This document shows, in pieces, positions 26,501-38,010 of a stretch of 64,000 bases of DNA. Numbering within the stretch: position 1 is the first letter of the stretch; each line of letters begins with the position of its first letter. The DNA is from Cucumis sativus (lineage: Eukaryota; Streptophyta; Magnoliopsida; Cucurbitales; Cucurbitaceae). Under the pieces are notes generated by a model, which did no database searches, was not told the DNA's origin, and worked only from the letters and a program-made list of their open reading frames with translations. The DNA lies in contig NC_026660.2 in the NCBI RefSeq assembly GCF_000004075.3, forward strand, positions 1,054,001-1,118,000, written 5' to 3'. The position numbers were made by a program, and so were the translations under genes.

Positions 26501-28275
26501 ATGTAGAGTCCTAAATCTATAAATTACCACTGATTACAGTTATACCATAGAAGTAAAAGAACTTCTAATTAGAATCCTAATTAGACCCCATCCCCATAAA
26601 AATGATCTATAGGCTAGATGTAGAAATATAGTCACGAGAAGACACATATACATAGGAAGAGGAAAGAAAACATAGAAGCTACCCCAGGGGCAGCATAGGG
26701 GCTACATATGTTGGTGTAGCAATTGTTATCATATTTGATTCATCAGGTGGTGCTGCAGAGCAATATGAAGTAAACAAAGATGTGTACTAATGTGAAAGTG
26801 CACAATTACTACAAGTTAGACACTCAGCATTTCTTACAAAAGGAGAAGGCAACACCATGAAAAAAGTAGCACTGATTTTATTTTAAAAAATTGCATAAGA
26901 ACTGTCCCAACAATCACCTAGTCAAGTAGTATTAGTAAAGCAACAATTTGAAGTCATATAAATGACAAAGTCAAGCAAGAAACTATATTTTACACAGGAA
27001 CAGGACAAGGAACTCGGAGTCCACATTTGCATTAAACAGGAAAATCCTACACACTAACAAATAGAAACGATGGTGCCAGGTCTTAAAATATCTTATATGA
27101 AGAGATTGGATTATAAATGGATATTGCAAATTATAGCATTTTAAGTTGCAATTTAGAAAATGAAAGACAGTTGGCATCTACAGAATCAAAAGAATTTAAA
27201 CATTGGCAGAGTCAAGTGGCATGAAAAAAATTGCTCATCCCCTCGACCTATACACTATTACAGTGTTCTCAACCTAACTAATAAATGCTCAAAAAGTAGA
27301 GATAGAAACGAAGAAGTAAATATATGCATTCCTTTCTTAGTTATTCGCTTCTGATCAAAGTAGCAGTCTTCATATTATTCAAGAATAATAGAATAAGCCT
27401 GAGCACAAACAATCGCATGACATCATTACCTAGAGGACGTAGGACAAAGGAGGCTTCCTTGCTTGTCAATTTTTCCAACACGAATAGAGACGAGAGGTAT
27501 ACAGAAACACCTAGCCAGAATGCCAACTTCAACCGGTTCGAAATGCTGAGTTACAAAAATGGAGGTGGATCACATCAGCGAAAAGGAAAAATGACAGACG
27601 CAGAACTAGACACTGCAAAAACCCATAACCAGCAGCAATACAGATTGAAACAGAATCTAGACCGAGAGGGGGGAAACCACCAAATTGAAGCGACGAAAAA
27701 TGAAATTGAAAGAAAAATATCGTTCAATCTTTTTTACTCACGCCAAATACAGATTCCATGACATCTCCATCGGCACCAGGAGTCCTATGCAGAACCGCAG
27801 AACGAGCATGGAATATAAAGCAGCGAACGATCGTTGACAATTAAAAATCCACCATATATTAAAACTTAGAATAATCAATACATATTTAAGCACAAACCTG
27901 ACTCAATTGAGCAAGAAGACGATCTTCCGCTATGCCGCTAGACGTAGTCATCTTCAACAACGGCTTCAACCTTTCGTCAGCCCGACAAGCGCCCATAACT
28001 TGCATATCTAGCGCCTGAAGCCACCGTATAACCCTATCTTCCCGATCGCTGTGTTGAAGCAACAGATCGCCATCTCCTTCATCAACAATTATATCAGTGA
28101 GCCGCTCCGTAAGATTAATCTCCCTCGTCGAAGCATGCGAACCTCCAGAAACCTCAACAACATTAGAAGAGGCACCGCCAACACGAGACGAGTCAGCGAA
28201 TTCTTCAACGTTATCACGATCGGCGGCATCGTTAACGTTCCTGGCGATCGATTCTTCTTTTCTAGGGTTTGACAT
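23583..28275 (-). CDS. plant-conserved protein, 695 aa, Pru/PH-like domain
   Basis: Four exons on the minus strand: 28275-27898, 27545-27430, 25468-25228 and 24935-23583, giving 2088 nt and 695 aa with all phases consistent. Exon 1 encodes an acidic, disordered start and then a helical block (RVIRWLQALDMQVMGACRAD). Exon 2 gives HFEPVEVGILARCFCIPLVS and VGKIDKQGSLLCPTS. Exon 3 gives a beta-rich stretch ending FVIKANDQNIYFWCSEK. Exon 4 opens with MKDLLQRRPSISELTGISES and continues as a long Ser/Pro-rich disordered region to an acidic SDDSSDSESSS tail. This order is familiar from an uncharacterised land-plant family. Function is unknown. I infer a PH-fold Pru-like domain at about residues 155-250, compared with Rpn13. 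The 2 kb second intron contains coding-looking decoys that do not fit the phase. Confidence 0.85.
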
Positions 28276-28579
28276 CGAGAAACGCAATAGTCTTCGTGCA
28301 ATGAGAATATAGAAAAGAAGTTTCAAGATTACTGCCGGTAGATTCAAAATCCCCGAGCTCCTCGACGCAGCGAAATTGAGTATCCAATGAATCCGAAAGC
28401 CTCAAACACCAGGAAAGAAATGGTAAAAGAAAATAAAGAAGAAGAAACAGAAATCTGAGAAAATTTTGGAAATCAGAAGACGAATGGATTGTAAAGTAGA
28501 TGGGAAGGAAACGTTAGAAAGGAATCGCAGTTACAATTGCCAGAGAGGAAAAACGAAGAGAAGAGAAGAAAGGAAGATA

Positions 28580-28860
28580 TGTTGCAATGACCGACATATA
28601 TAGAAAGGGTTAGATATTTTGTTATGCGCGAGGTAAAACGGACCTGCCTTGCGGACTTCAAGGGTAATATATAAATAGAGAATAGTAAGTCGGTTTAAGA
28701 TCCGGTGGGTAATGCATAAAGCCCACGTCATCGAGGCCCCACAGGATTGTAGGGTTTACGGCCATCCGAAATCCATCCAGCGTTTTCCCTACGGGCCCAC
28801 CTTCCACGTCATTTCTTATCCGTGAAACTGGCAAACGCCCGTTGGCCACCAGACACTGAC
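28580..28860 (-). promoter_or_regulatory. promoter with site II, telo-box and ACGT elements
   Basis: Within 100 bp upstream of the 695-aa gene lie AAAGCCCAC (28718-28726), ACGTCA (28725-28730), the telo-box TAGGGTTT (28750-28757), GGGCCC (28793-28798) and CCACGTCA (28804-28811). TGGGCY (site II) and telo-box pairs are typical of broadly expressed, growth-linked plant genes. ACGTCA motifs are bZIP/TGA sites. The block is much more GC-rich than its surroundings. Confidence 0.6.
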
Positions 28861-28869
28861 GAACCAACA

Positions 28870-31800
28870 ACAAATTACGTTACAATCTTCCATTTTTTCT
28901 CTTTTTTTATATTTTCTTATTCTACTACCCCAATAATTGAGTATTATTTAAATTATTGTTTTCATAAAACCATACAAAATCATTTAAAAGACTTCCAACA
29001 AATTCTTCTTTTTTATTGTATTCAAAAATACATTTAATTCCATTTTAAATTTTAAAATTTATATTTAGTTATGAATTTGAAAATACAATCGTATATCTCA
29101 CCTCCACAATTTTTCAAGACAAGATCTAAAAACAAACAAAATGATCATTCAAATTTTATTTTATATATTTTATTAAAAGTAAAAATGAAAATACATCACA
29201 AATCAAACTAGAGATAAGATACCAATATCGATAAGTTTAAATATACGACATTATATATAAGGTTTATTGAAAACAAACACACGAAAGATGCTCTATATTT
29301 AACCTTTAAAAAATTAATTTAATCCACAAAAGTACATGATATCAGATTAATAACATAAGAATTCTTTAAATGAGGTTAAGTTTGTGTAAGGATTTGATGT
29401 TTAACCTTTAACGGGTACACGAGCAAATATATATGATTTTCTATACTCTTCTGATTTTTATACTTTTATTTTAATTATAATATTGTTATGAAATTAAGTG
29501 AAATTTATGAGTTTTAGGCTTCTATATAGAATTTGAAATGTGCTTCATATATCTTATCTTTGTATACTTTATTTTTACTAATTTTCCTCTAGTGCAAGAA
29601 AAAAACAAACCAAATACTATTTAATGGCTATTAAATCCATAGAATTAAAGATAAAAATGGACAAATATTTATGTTTGCATAGAGAGTAAATAGTCCATCT
29701 TTTTTTAAAAAAATTATCAATTTCACATAGTAAATTTATTTAACTTATTGAATGCATGATAAAAAAGTTATTGTTATTGGTGTTGTGTCTCATAAAATAA
29801 TTAAAATAGTAATTAAAATGACTAACACTTCCAAACCCTAACGTTAGAGAACGTAAATTTAACATTAAGTTGTAAATTGATAATTTATTATTAAAATTGA
29901 TAAAACTTAAAATTAAAATTAGAGGAAAATAACCTTTTTATGAGTAATAATTTTAAAAAGTGTGTTTAATCTTTAAAGTTATAAATTGATAATTTATTAT
30001 TTAAATTGATACTATAAGAAAAGATATATTTTTAGTCTGTCCTTGAATTTTGAAAAGTAAATATGTTTAGCCTATGATGTTTCAAATCGTTTGTTTTTAT
30101 CACGAACTCTTCAAATTTTGGTTTTAAACGTCACTCTAATAGAAGAATATTAAACTTGAACAAAATAAATTGACTAGATGCTTAAGTATTTATTTAATTC
30201 CTAATTTATTTTTTGTTATTATTATTTTGGCTTTAGGCTTTTGGGCTTTTGGGCTTTTGGCTTTTGGCTTTTCAAATAGTTTAGCTATGGAGGAAGAGAG
30301 TGAACAAAAGAAGAGGGGTGTTGGAACATTTAATATTTTGTTATTTGTGTTTTACTTTTAAGATTGTGTTATGTTATTATTTAGTTTAATTTAATTTCTC
30401 ATACATGTAAAAGTTTGTTGGACCCCTTTTAGCCTAGTTCTTAAGTTTAATTCTATAAAATTGTTGTTAGGTTAGAAACTCTAAATATATCTTCTATAAA
30501 TTTCTTTCCAACGTTTTAATTTTATTTTTAAAAACTTGAAGGGTAAATAGTCATTTTTAAACATGAGGAACTAAGGGACATAAAATTAATTTTGACTTTT
30601 AAATTAAATATAACAAAATATTAGAAATGATATAGATTTTAAAATTTTCTCTAAATTTGTTCCTACTTGAAATAATTTATCATATTTATTTATTATTTTC
30701 TTTTCATTTTTAATAAGCATTTTTTTTCTCTTTGGAGTAGGTCCCTCTAATTACAATATAAGGCAAAACCAATGAAGGGTACAATAAGCCAAACCGACCT
30801 AGCTAGCCCACCCCCTTCTACCCCCACTTTCATGGTGACATTTGATCTATTAAAGAAAATAATTAAATAGATGTCTTAGTTTGAACTATGATGCTATTTG
30901 GTTAAACTTTTTAAAAAATTGTACAAATAACTTTACTCAAATTTTGTTTTATGTTTAAAGGGGCAACATTATATAATTTAACCATGGTAAATGTATAATT
31001 CAATTAATAATTTTAATTCCGTAATTACTAATCTAATTTGATGTTTTTAACCACTAAAATCACACAAGTTGTAAAGAATTAAATCACACAAGTTGTAAAG
31101 GAGTTAAATTAAAACACTAAAAGTAATCAACGATCGTGTTTATGTATTATCTATAGAGGTCTATAGTTATGCTACTCCAATTAAATTTGTACTTGTAATT
31201 TAGCTAATATAAAAACGAAACTATTGTGAAAAAATTAAGTTAAATATAAAATGATAAAAAAAAAAAAAAGGTTAGATACATGGAGGGGTGTAAAGACTTG
31301 AGAAAAACAAAATTTTGGTCATTTAAATTAAACTTTACCATCTATTTTGTCGATAATGATTTTAAAACCTACCTTTTAATTTTAAAAGTTTGAAAAATAG
31401 TTCTAAAGAATATTTGGGTTAAAGTTGGTGGTTAGTTGACTAACAAAAAAAATGAAAAAATGAAAAATAATTGTATAGGACCAAATTTAAATGTATATAC
31501 AACTTTTATATAATTTTATTGATGTGACATTTTTTCTCCTTTTCCTCCTTTATTCTTCACTTCTCAAAATTTTTCTTTTTTTAGTATTCGATTGCCATTG
31601 ATGATCAAAAGTTGTTTGATAGGATAATTTTTCTTTTTTCGTATATTTTAGTTTTGAAGTTTCTTTTTTTGAGATTTGAAAAGAGGAGCGGGAGAGATGG
31701 GGGAGGCGAAGAAGGGAGAAGGAAGAAGTGTTGAGTGATATATCAGTAAATTTTGTCTTTATAAACTAGTTTAAGTTTTTTTTTTTTTTTTTTGTTCATT

Positions 31801-34800
31801 TGAATTTGAACTAAGAAAGAACATTTGAAACTATATTTTAAATCTTATGCAATAAAGTGGTTGGTTTAAAATTTCAAACACAAAATAAATAGTTTGATGA
31901 AAGTTTTTTTTTTAAGAAAAAAAGTTGAGTGCAAAAAATAGAAGTGTAAGTTACTAAAGCGAAAAGAAAAGAAGTTACTAAAATGGTACAAAACCAAAGG
32001 AAGGAAAAAGTTAAAACAAACCATACAAAAATTGTAGAGAAACAAAAATAAAGGGGAAGTGAACACGTAAAAGATATATATAAAAAAAAAAAGTTAGGAA
32101 TATTTTTAAAATGTTAGAAAGAGAAAGTGGGGAAATGGATAAAAATGGAAGAAAATAAATAAAGTTAGAAATAGAGATTATAAAAACTTTAGGAAAAGAA
32201 AATTAGAAGCAACTAACGATTCACATAATTTGAGTATAAAATAAAGTGAAAATAGATGGAGAAATTTTATCGTTGTTATTGTTATTATTATTATTTTATT
32301 AGAAAATTGCTAAAAATAGCAAAATAGACTATATATATATATTTAACATTTCTAAAGAAATTATCTTTTAATGATTATTTTAATGAAGTGATTATTATTT
32401 TTTAAAAACCTCTTATTATTATTATTTTAATATTTTAAAAACAAAAACTACTTCTACTTCAGAATTAATTAAAGTCAAAATAATAATGTTTTATTAAATG
32501 TTTTGATTGTTATTATAATGATGTGTTTAGGTTGAACTTCTAAATATATAAATATTTGCTTATATGAAATAAACTCAAATGAATAATTGATTTAGGCATA
32601 AAAGAATATAATTTAGGCCATTTTAATATCATGTTTTAGTCTACCTTAAAAATGCACAATCAGTTTGATTTCTCCAAAATAATAAAATATTTTCTTACGA
32701 ATGACCTAAAAAAAGGACTAAGATTAGATTCGTTTAACCCTTAAAAACTAATGTTATATAAACATATCGTATTAACCTTTGTATTTTGAACATTTTGTTG
32801 CTCTTGCTCTCGATTCTCAACTTACTTTTTTACTTGGTGAGATAAATTAAAAGAACATTGATATATTTAATCATCATAAAGATAAAATATAAAAAATGAA
32901 GGAAAGTAAAAAGGAAAAATAGCTACATCTTAATTTGCATACGTTAAGTCGTTAACAATTCAGTTAAGCAAATGGACAAAAGAAGAAGAAAAAAACCAAA
33001 GTTTTAGAGAATGGAGTAAATTTGATTTTGAGGAAAATTTTAAATGATTCAAATACAGTTACCTCTAATATCATATTATAAAGTTAAAAAGATGAGAGGG
33101 GGGAAAAAGGAGGAATAAGTGTTTTGTTGTATTTTTCTTTTGCATAAAAGGAATATTCGGGCAAGCCATGGGACGGTCATAGTCATAAAAAGACAATTTT
33201 TTTAGCATGTTATAAAAAGACATTTACATTTTTGTGATTATCTTTAAAAAAAAATTAGATTACAATAAGCAATATAAAAATAACAACATTTGAACAAGTT
33301 TGATCCATTTTAATAGGAAAGTTTACAAAAAAAAAACAGTAAACAAAAATTTAGGATAATAGAATCTATGTCACTTGCATTTTCAAAATTGCAAAAATAG
33401 CAAACTTAGACTCATTTGAATATGGGATCATCTCACCCTTTCAACGAACTTAAATCTTCCAATTACAAGAATATTAGTGAACGTTAGTTAAGGCTTTTCA
33501 TAAGTGTGAGACTCACTCTCAATAGTAATATTTCCATTCTCTAGTGAATATCACTTCACTTGTTGAACTTAAACTCCCCTATGTTTGAGAATCCCTTCTC
33601 AAGCAATGTTATCTTCGGCTCCCCTAAAATCAAGACAACATTCACACAAAGTACATTTCAACGACGATCTCAAACACATCTATCTACAACAAAATCATCA
33701 TCACAAAGATTGACATATACCATCCAATTACCACCGCCAAGATGAAAATTTTCCATAAAAATAGACTAAAAAGACTGAAAAAAAATCTAGCTAGCAAGAT
33801 AACTTCTAACTCTTAAATACTACAGCCCGAAGATGGAAAACAACTTCATTCTAAAGCATAAACAAGGAAAGAAACCTTAAAAAAAAACTCATAGTTGTTC
33901 AAATTTAAGAAAAAATAAATCTGGAAGAGTAACATGTTGAGAGACATTATCTTATGAGACATCGCTAAAACAATCTAAGAACCAAACTCAAAAAACTTTC
34001 ACCAAATACATAGCCAATTCTAAATATCTAACAATTGCAAAATTAACTCTAAATCTTTTTTAAAAAGTTTAAAAATACTCCTATACCATCAATATGATAA
34101 TGATACATTTAAATAATAAGAGAGATTTAGTTACGGTAAAAAGATTATTATTTGAGATCCTAACAAGAAAACAACATTCAAATTTTACTTATCAAATTTA
34201 GATGAAAAAAATACACAAAACTTGTCAAAGAGATTTTAAAGAACCATAAAATTGTGTTCCATGCATACACATAATTTTTTTTATTTAAGATGATATTTTC
34301 CTTCAATCAAGAAATCGACCATGAAAAGGAAGTTTATAAAAATAACAAAAATGAAATTATGATATTAGAGTTCATCATACTTACATTTTCAAAATTTCAG
34401 AAATAACCAATTTAAAAGCAGATGATCATCTGATTATCATTGATTACCATCATATTTACCAAATTTGCAATATGAAAAATAAAGGTGTTATGAGTTTTTT
34501 TTTTTTTTTTTTGTCATCTAATGCTTCCCATTATGGAATATATATATTTTTTCCCTTTAATTCTTAAATAAAATCATTAAAAAAACTACTCTATTTTATG
34601 TTATTTTGTCACTTTTGTATAAATTATATTTTTTTAAAAAAAATCCAATCATATTAGTGGTCCATTTGAATTGAATTAAAAAAATGTTATTCAAGAAACT
34701 AATTTTTGTTTAAACTATTTTTTAAAAAATGGTTGAAAATTAATACACTTTAAAATCTATTTTGAGTGACTTCCAAACACTTTAGATTTTTTTTATCTAA

Positions 34801-34980
34801 AATAACTTATTTTAGAAATTAAACACTTGAAGATGTAATCCAAACACACCATAAAACTATGTATTTTGATTTGATTGAACTTTATATCTTTATTTATTGT
34901 GTTTATATCTTGAAATTTTATATTTAACATCCAAACATAAATTTTCATATATGATCAACATTTGATAATTTTGTTTTTAG
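28870..34980. other. very AT-rich intergenic DNA, gene-free
   Basis: About 6 kb with no open frame that resembles a protein. Notable items: a short tandem run of GGGCTTTT units at 30232-30265; a mixed-composition block at 30740-30840; repeated GTAAAGAATTAAATCACACAAGTT-like phrases at 31060-31105; poly-A and poly-T runs near 31258 and 31775. At 33480-33745 there is a less AT-rich stretch with a 61-codon frame but no motif. Confidence 0.55.
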
Positions 34981-34982
34981 AT

Positions 34983-37061
34983 TGTTGGAAAAACAAATGT
35001 TGATCATAGTTGTGTCGTGTCAAAACACTGCCCTAAAAGCAAAAATCGGCGTGACATCGATGTTAAATCGCTTATGTTGATTGCTCTCGAATGTTAACAT
35101 AACTTTTCCAACTCATGCGTGCACACGCTTGAGTTAAGAATGGAATCAAAAAGGAAAATAATTGCTCAAAGAATCAGAGGAAAGAATAGGATTTTGCAAG
35201 AAGAATAATTGAACTCTTTAATCATAATTCTTTACACAATATATATATTGATAGAACTAAGACATGCACAGCGAAAAAAAGAATCGAATTTCTACACTAA
35301 TTGTCATAATTAACATGTAACCCTAAAACAATCAAATTAGGGTTTTAGGAAATATTACCTTTGAAGCTTTCAAAAAAACTTCGATACCTGCTTACCAATT
35401 CAAACCGATACCACCACTAACACTCAACTACTATCCTCTGGATAAACAACCGGGTTGTGGGACCCAATTTGGTGTAGAAAGTAATGGAGATAAAAGGGGA
35501 TTGGAAGGTAGAATGTTTTTTCCTTGGTTGAGATATTGGAGAATGATAAAAAAAAAGGCAAAAGTTTTCAATCATTTGAAAACACCCCTATTTATAACCT
35601 AAATACATGCAAAAATGCATGTAATTAATTGGTCAAATCTCAACACCTAATGTTCCACTAACAATTAGTGGAACTTAGTGGGCTAGGTGTCTACATCTCA
35701 TATAGCCACATATCCCACTAAGAGTTAGTGGGATTATCCAACAAAATGTTGGATTTTCCCACTAACTTAGTCCAAGAGTAAAATGGTCATTAGATATTTC
35801 AAGTCAAAAGTCAAGCTTTGACTTTTCTAAGTCAAAAGTCAATATTTTGACTTTTACCATTTTGTCCATCTTGACTAATTCCAACCTCCCGAGCATGAAT
35901 CCGCATTCATTTTTTCAAAATTCAAATCACATCTGAATATAAGGCCGGTCAAAGTTTGACTTTTCAAAGTCAAAAGTCAACATTTTGACCAATTCCATCA
36001 ATTATGAGCTTCTTAGTATGAATCCGCATTCATACTTATAGTATGTAAAACATAAAGCTCTATTTCTAATTAGAAGATCGACGACTATATCATTATATTT
36101 GTCGGTTTCTCTTTCTTCTCCCAATTCAAACAATTCGACTTATTTCATCACACTATTCTAAGTTTAATCCACATGAGCTAGCAGGGGAACCTAATGGACC
36201 TATAGATCATGGGCTCCAACGATTCAAGATTAACTAGCTAAACTCTTTTAAACCGAGTTAATCAACATTCGTTAACTAACGGGTCATTCCACTAAAGTCC
36301 CGTAGTTGCACTCTCCTCACTATAGATATATTTGTGTTCATTTGATAAAACCATAATCAGTAAGTTAATCCTTCACAGGTTGCTTGTAACCTTGGCTGGG
36401 TCAAAATATCGTTTCACCCCCAAGATTACATCTTGCTCCTTAAGTCGGGCGCGCGGGCCAACGCTGATGAGCTGCCCTCACCTATGCAGATCTGAGGATA
36501 ATCTCGTGTGAACAGGAGTTCATAGTTAACTCAGGATTAAGATTAAGTTACCTAGGTCATCAATAATCGAGATAGTCAGTTTTAAACAGTAAACGGTGTT
36601 ATAACGTAAAAAAGACTAATTCATGGTTCAGTCTTATGTAAACACTTTACATAGGATGCCCCCACTTTCATGTCTCTACATGAACGATTCAGGATCACCT
36701 CGTTTGTACTACAAAGTGGGCCGCTCTAAATAAGGCGCCAAACCTTTATTCATATACTATAGACTATTTAGGCTATACACTCGAACTTGATCCACGTTTA
36801 TGTTTACACATAAAGTTTAAGTTTATTCAAAAATAGCCTTGGAACTTGATTTATTGGATTTAAAATTATAATATTTAATTTCTCAATAACAACTTTATTG
36901 AACAGAATATGATTACAAACTACGAGTTTTAAGACAAAAAATTTCAACATATATATATAAAGAATAATTATTATAATTCTAAAATAAAATAAATAATGAT
37001 AATTATCAATTTCCATTGAAATATCAATTAGAAAACAGTACAATGATGGTCATTTCCAACA
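34983..37061 (-). mobile_element. candidate solo LTR, minus orientation
   Basis: The segment begins TGTTGGAAAA (34983) and ends TTTCCAACA (37061), an inverted TG...CA terminus of the kind that ends LTRs. Inside, on the minus strand, is TATAAATAGGGG (complement of 35586-35597), a strong TATA box, with about 1.4 kb of U3-like and 0.6 kb of R/U5-like sequence on either side. The centre (36440-36740) is clearly richer in GC than the neighbourhood. There is no coding sequence, primer-binding site or second LTR nearby. The 5-bp flanks (TAGAT and TTTCC) do not match, so a target-site duplication is not confirmed. Confidence 0.42.
35646..36040. repeat. cluster of short palindromes and a ~150 bp duplication
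   Basis: Perfect or near-perfect short palindromes occur in a row: CCACTAACAATTAGTGG, CCCACTAAGAGTTAGTGGG and CCAACAAAATGTTGG. They are followed by two related blocks (about 35799-35915 and 35947-36040), each with GACTTTTxxAAGTCAAAAGTC and then ATGAATCCGCATTCAT. They lie inside the candidate LTR, in its U3-like part. Confidence 0.75.
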
Positions 37062-37179
37062 TTTCCGTTTGCCCTTCCTTTCCATATTATTCTTGAATTT
37101 TTCTTCTTCTTTCCATCATATTTTTCTCTTCTTCTGCAATTTTTATAAAAAAAATTTCAAACTGTTATTTTGTTGTTTA

Positions 37180-37480
37180 AGATCATGTGTCAAATATAAA
37201 AGATCGTGATAAAAAAACTTTCAAATATTGGATTGTCAAATGTAAATGATTGCGTACCAAAAATAGTCAAATCTAAATGATCGTTTTTCAAATATAAACG
37301 ATCGTGTATCAAATTTTTTTGAAAAAAATCGTTGAAATTTGACTACCCAAATTAAAACTATCAAATCTAAATGATCGTGTAGAAAAGAATAGTTAAATCC
37401 AAACAATTGTTTCCCAATATATTACGCATTTGTTTCCCAATATATTACGCATTTGTTTCCCAAATATATTATGTGTGCTA
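37180..37480. repeat. short tandem repeats of two kinds
   Basis: 37187-37380 holds several diverged copies of a TCAAATxTAAAxGATCGT phrase. 37407-37475 holds three copies of a 23-bp unit beginning TTGTTTCCCAATATATTAC. The first two (37407-37429, 37430-37452) are identical and the third is diverged. Confidence 0.85.
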
Positions 37481-37567
37481 GATGCCAATTAATTGCGGGT
37501 ATTTTTTGTATTTTCCATTACGGGCTTGTGAGTTTTTTTCATTTTCGAAAATGTTTTATAGAGTGTA

Positions 37568-38010
37568 AATATTGATAGAAATTAGACATGCACGACGGAA
37601 AATGAATCGAAATTCTACCATAATTGCACTTAATTAATGAGTAAATTCTAAACCAAAAATAAATTGAAATGTGGGTTTTGAGAATACTTACATTCAAAGC
37701 TCTGATATTTGTTCGAACAACCATTAAGTTGTCCTACTATCTTCTGTACTTAGAACCGAGTTGTAGGATCGGTTGGATGAAAGAACTGGGAGAGAGAAAA
37801 AGATGGAAATAGGAAAAAAAAATGGATTCATGAGATTAAAGGTTTTGGGGCTTGAGAGTTTTTTTTTTTTTTCTTCGTTCGTTTTAAAAACAGTTGCCCA
37901 AAACTTCAAAATTCAAAACTTTTTTCAACAAATAATGAAGGCTCATATTTACAATGAAAACCCATGCAAAAGTACATGTAACAAATTCATTATGGTCCAA
38001 CATCTCACAA
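37568..38010 (-). mobile_element. diverged partial copy of the 35.3-35.6 kb sequence
   Basis: Runs in the same direction as 35249-35640 and shares ordered landmarks with it: ATTGATAGAA, AGACATGCAC, GAATCGAA, an internal CTTACATTCAAAGCT / TTACCTTTGAAGCT pair, CCTACTATCTTCTG / ACTACTATCCTCTG, a GGTTGTGG-like site, then CATGCAAAA and TGCATGTAA. Many substitutions and small gaps separate the copies. It does not have the outer parts of the candidate LTR. Confidence 0.6.

Noticed and set aside
26690..26755. Exon-like stretch reading PPDESNMITIATPTY, minus strand
   Set aside because: Does not fit the phase between exons 2 and 3 of the 695-aa gene, whereas direct joining does.
27324..27761. 145-codon plus-strand frame
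   Set aside because: Antisense shadow of exon 2 and the adjacent intron of the 695-aa gene; low-complexity and without motif.
27735..27795. Coding-looking stretch reading TPGADGDVMESVFG before a GTGAGT donor, minus strand
   Set aside because: Its phase does not fit exon 1 (ends phase 0). Skipping it and using 27545-27430 joins exon 1 to exon 3 perfectly.
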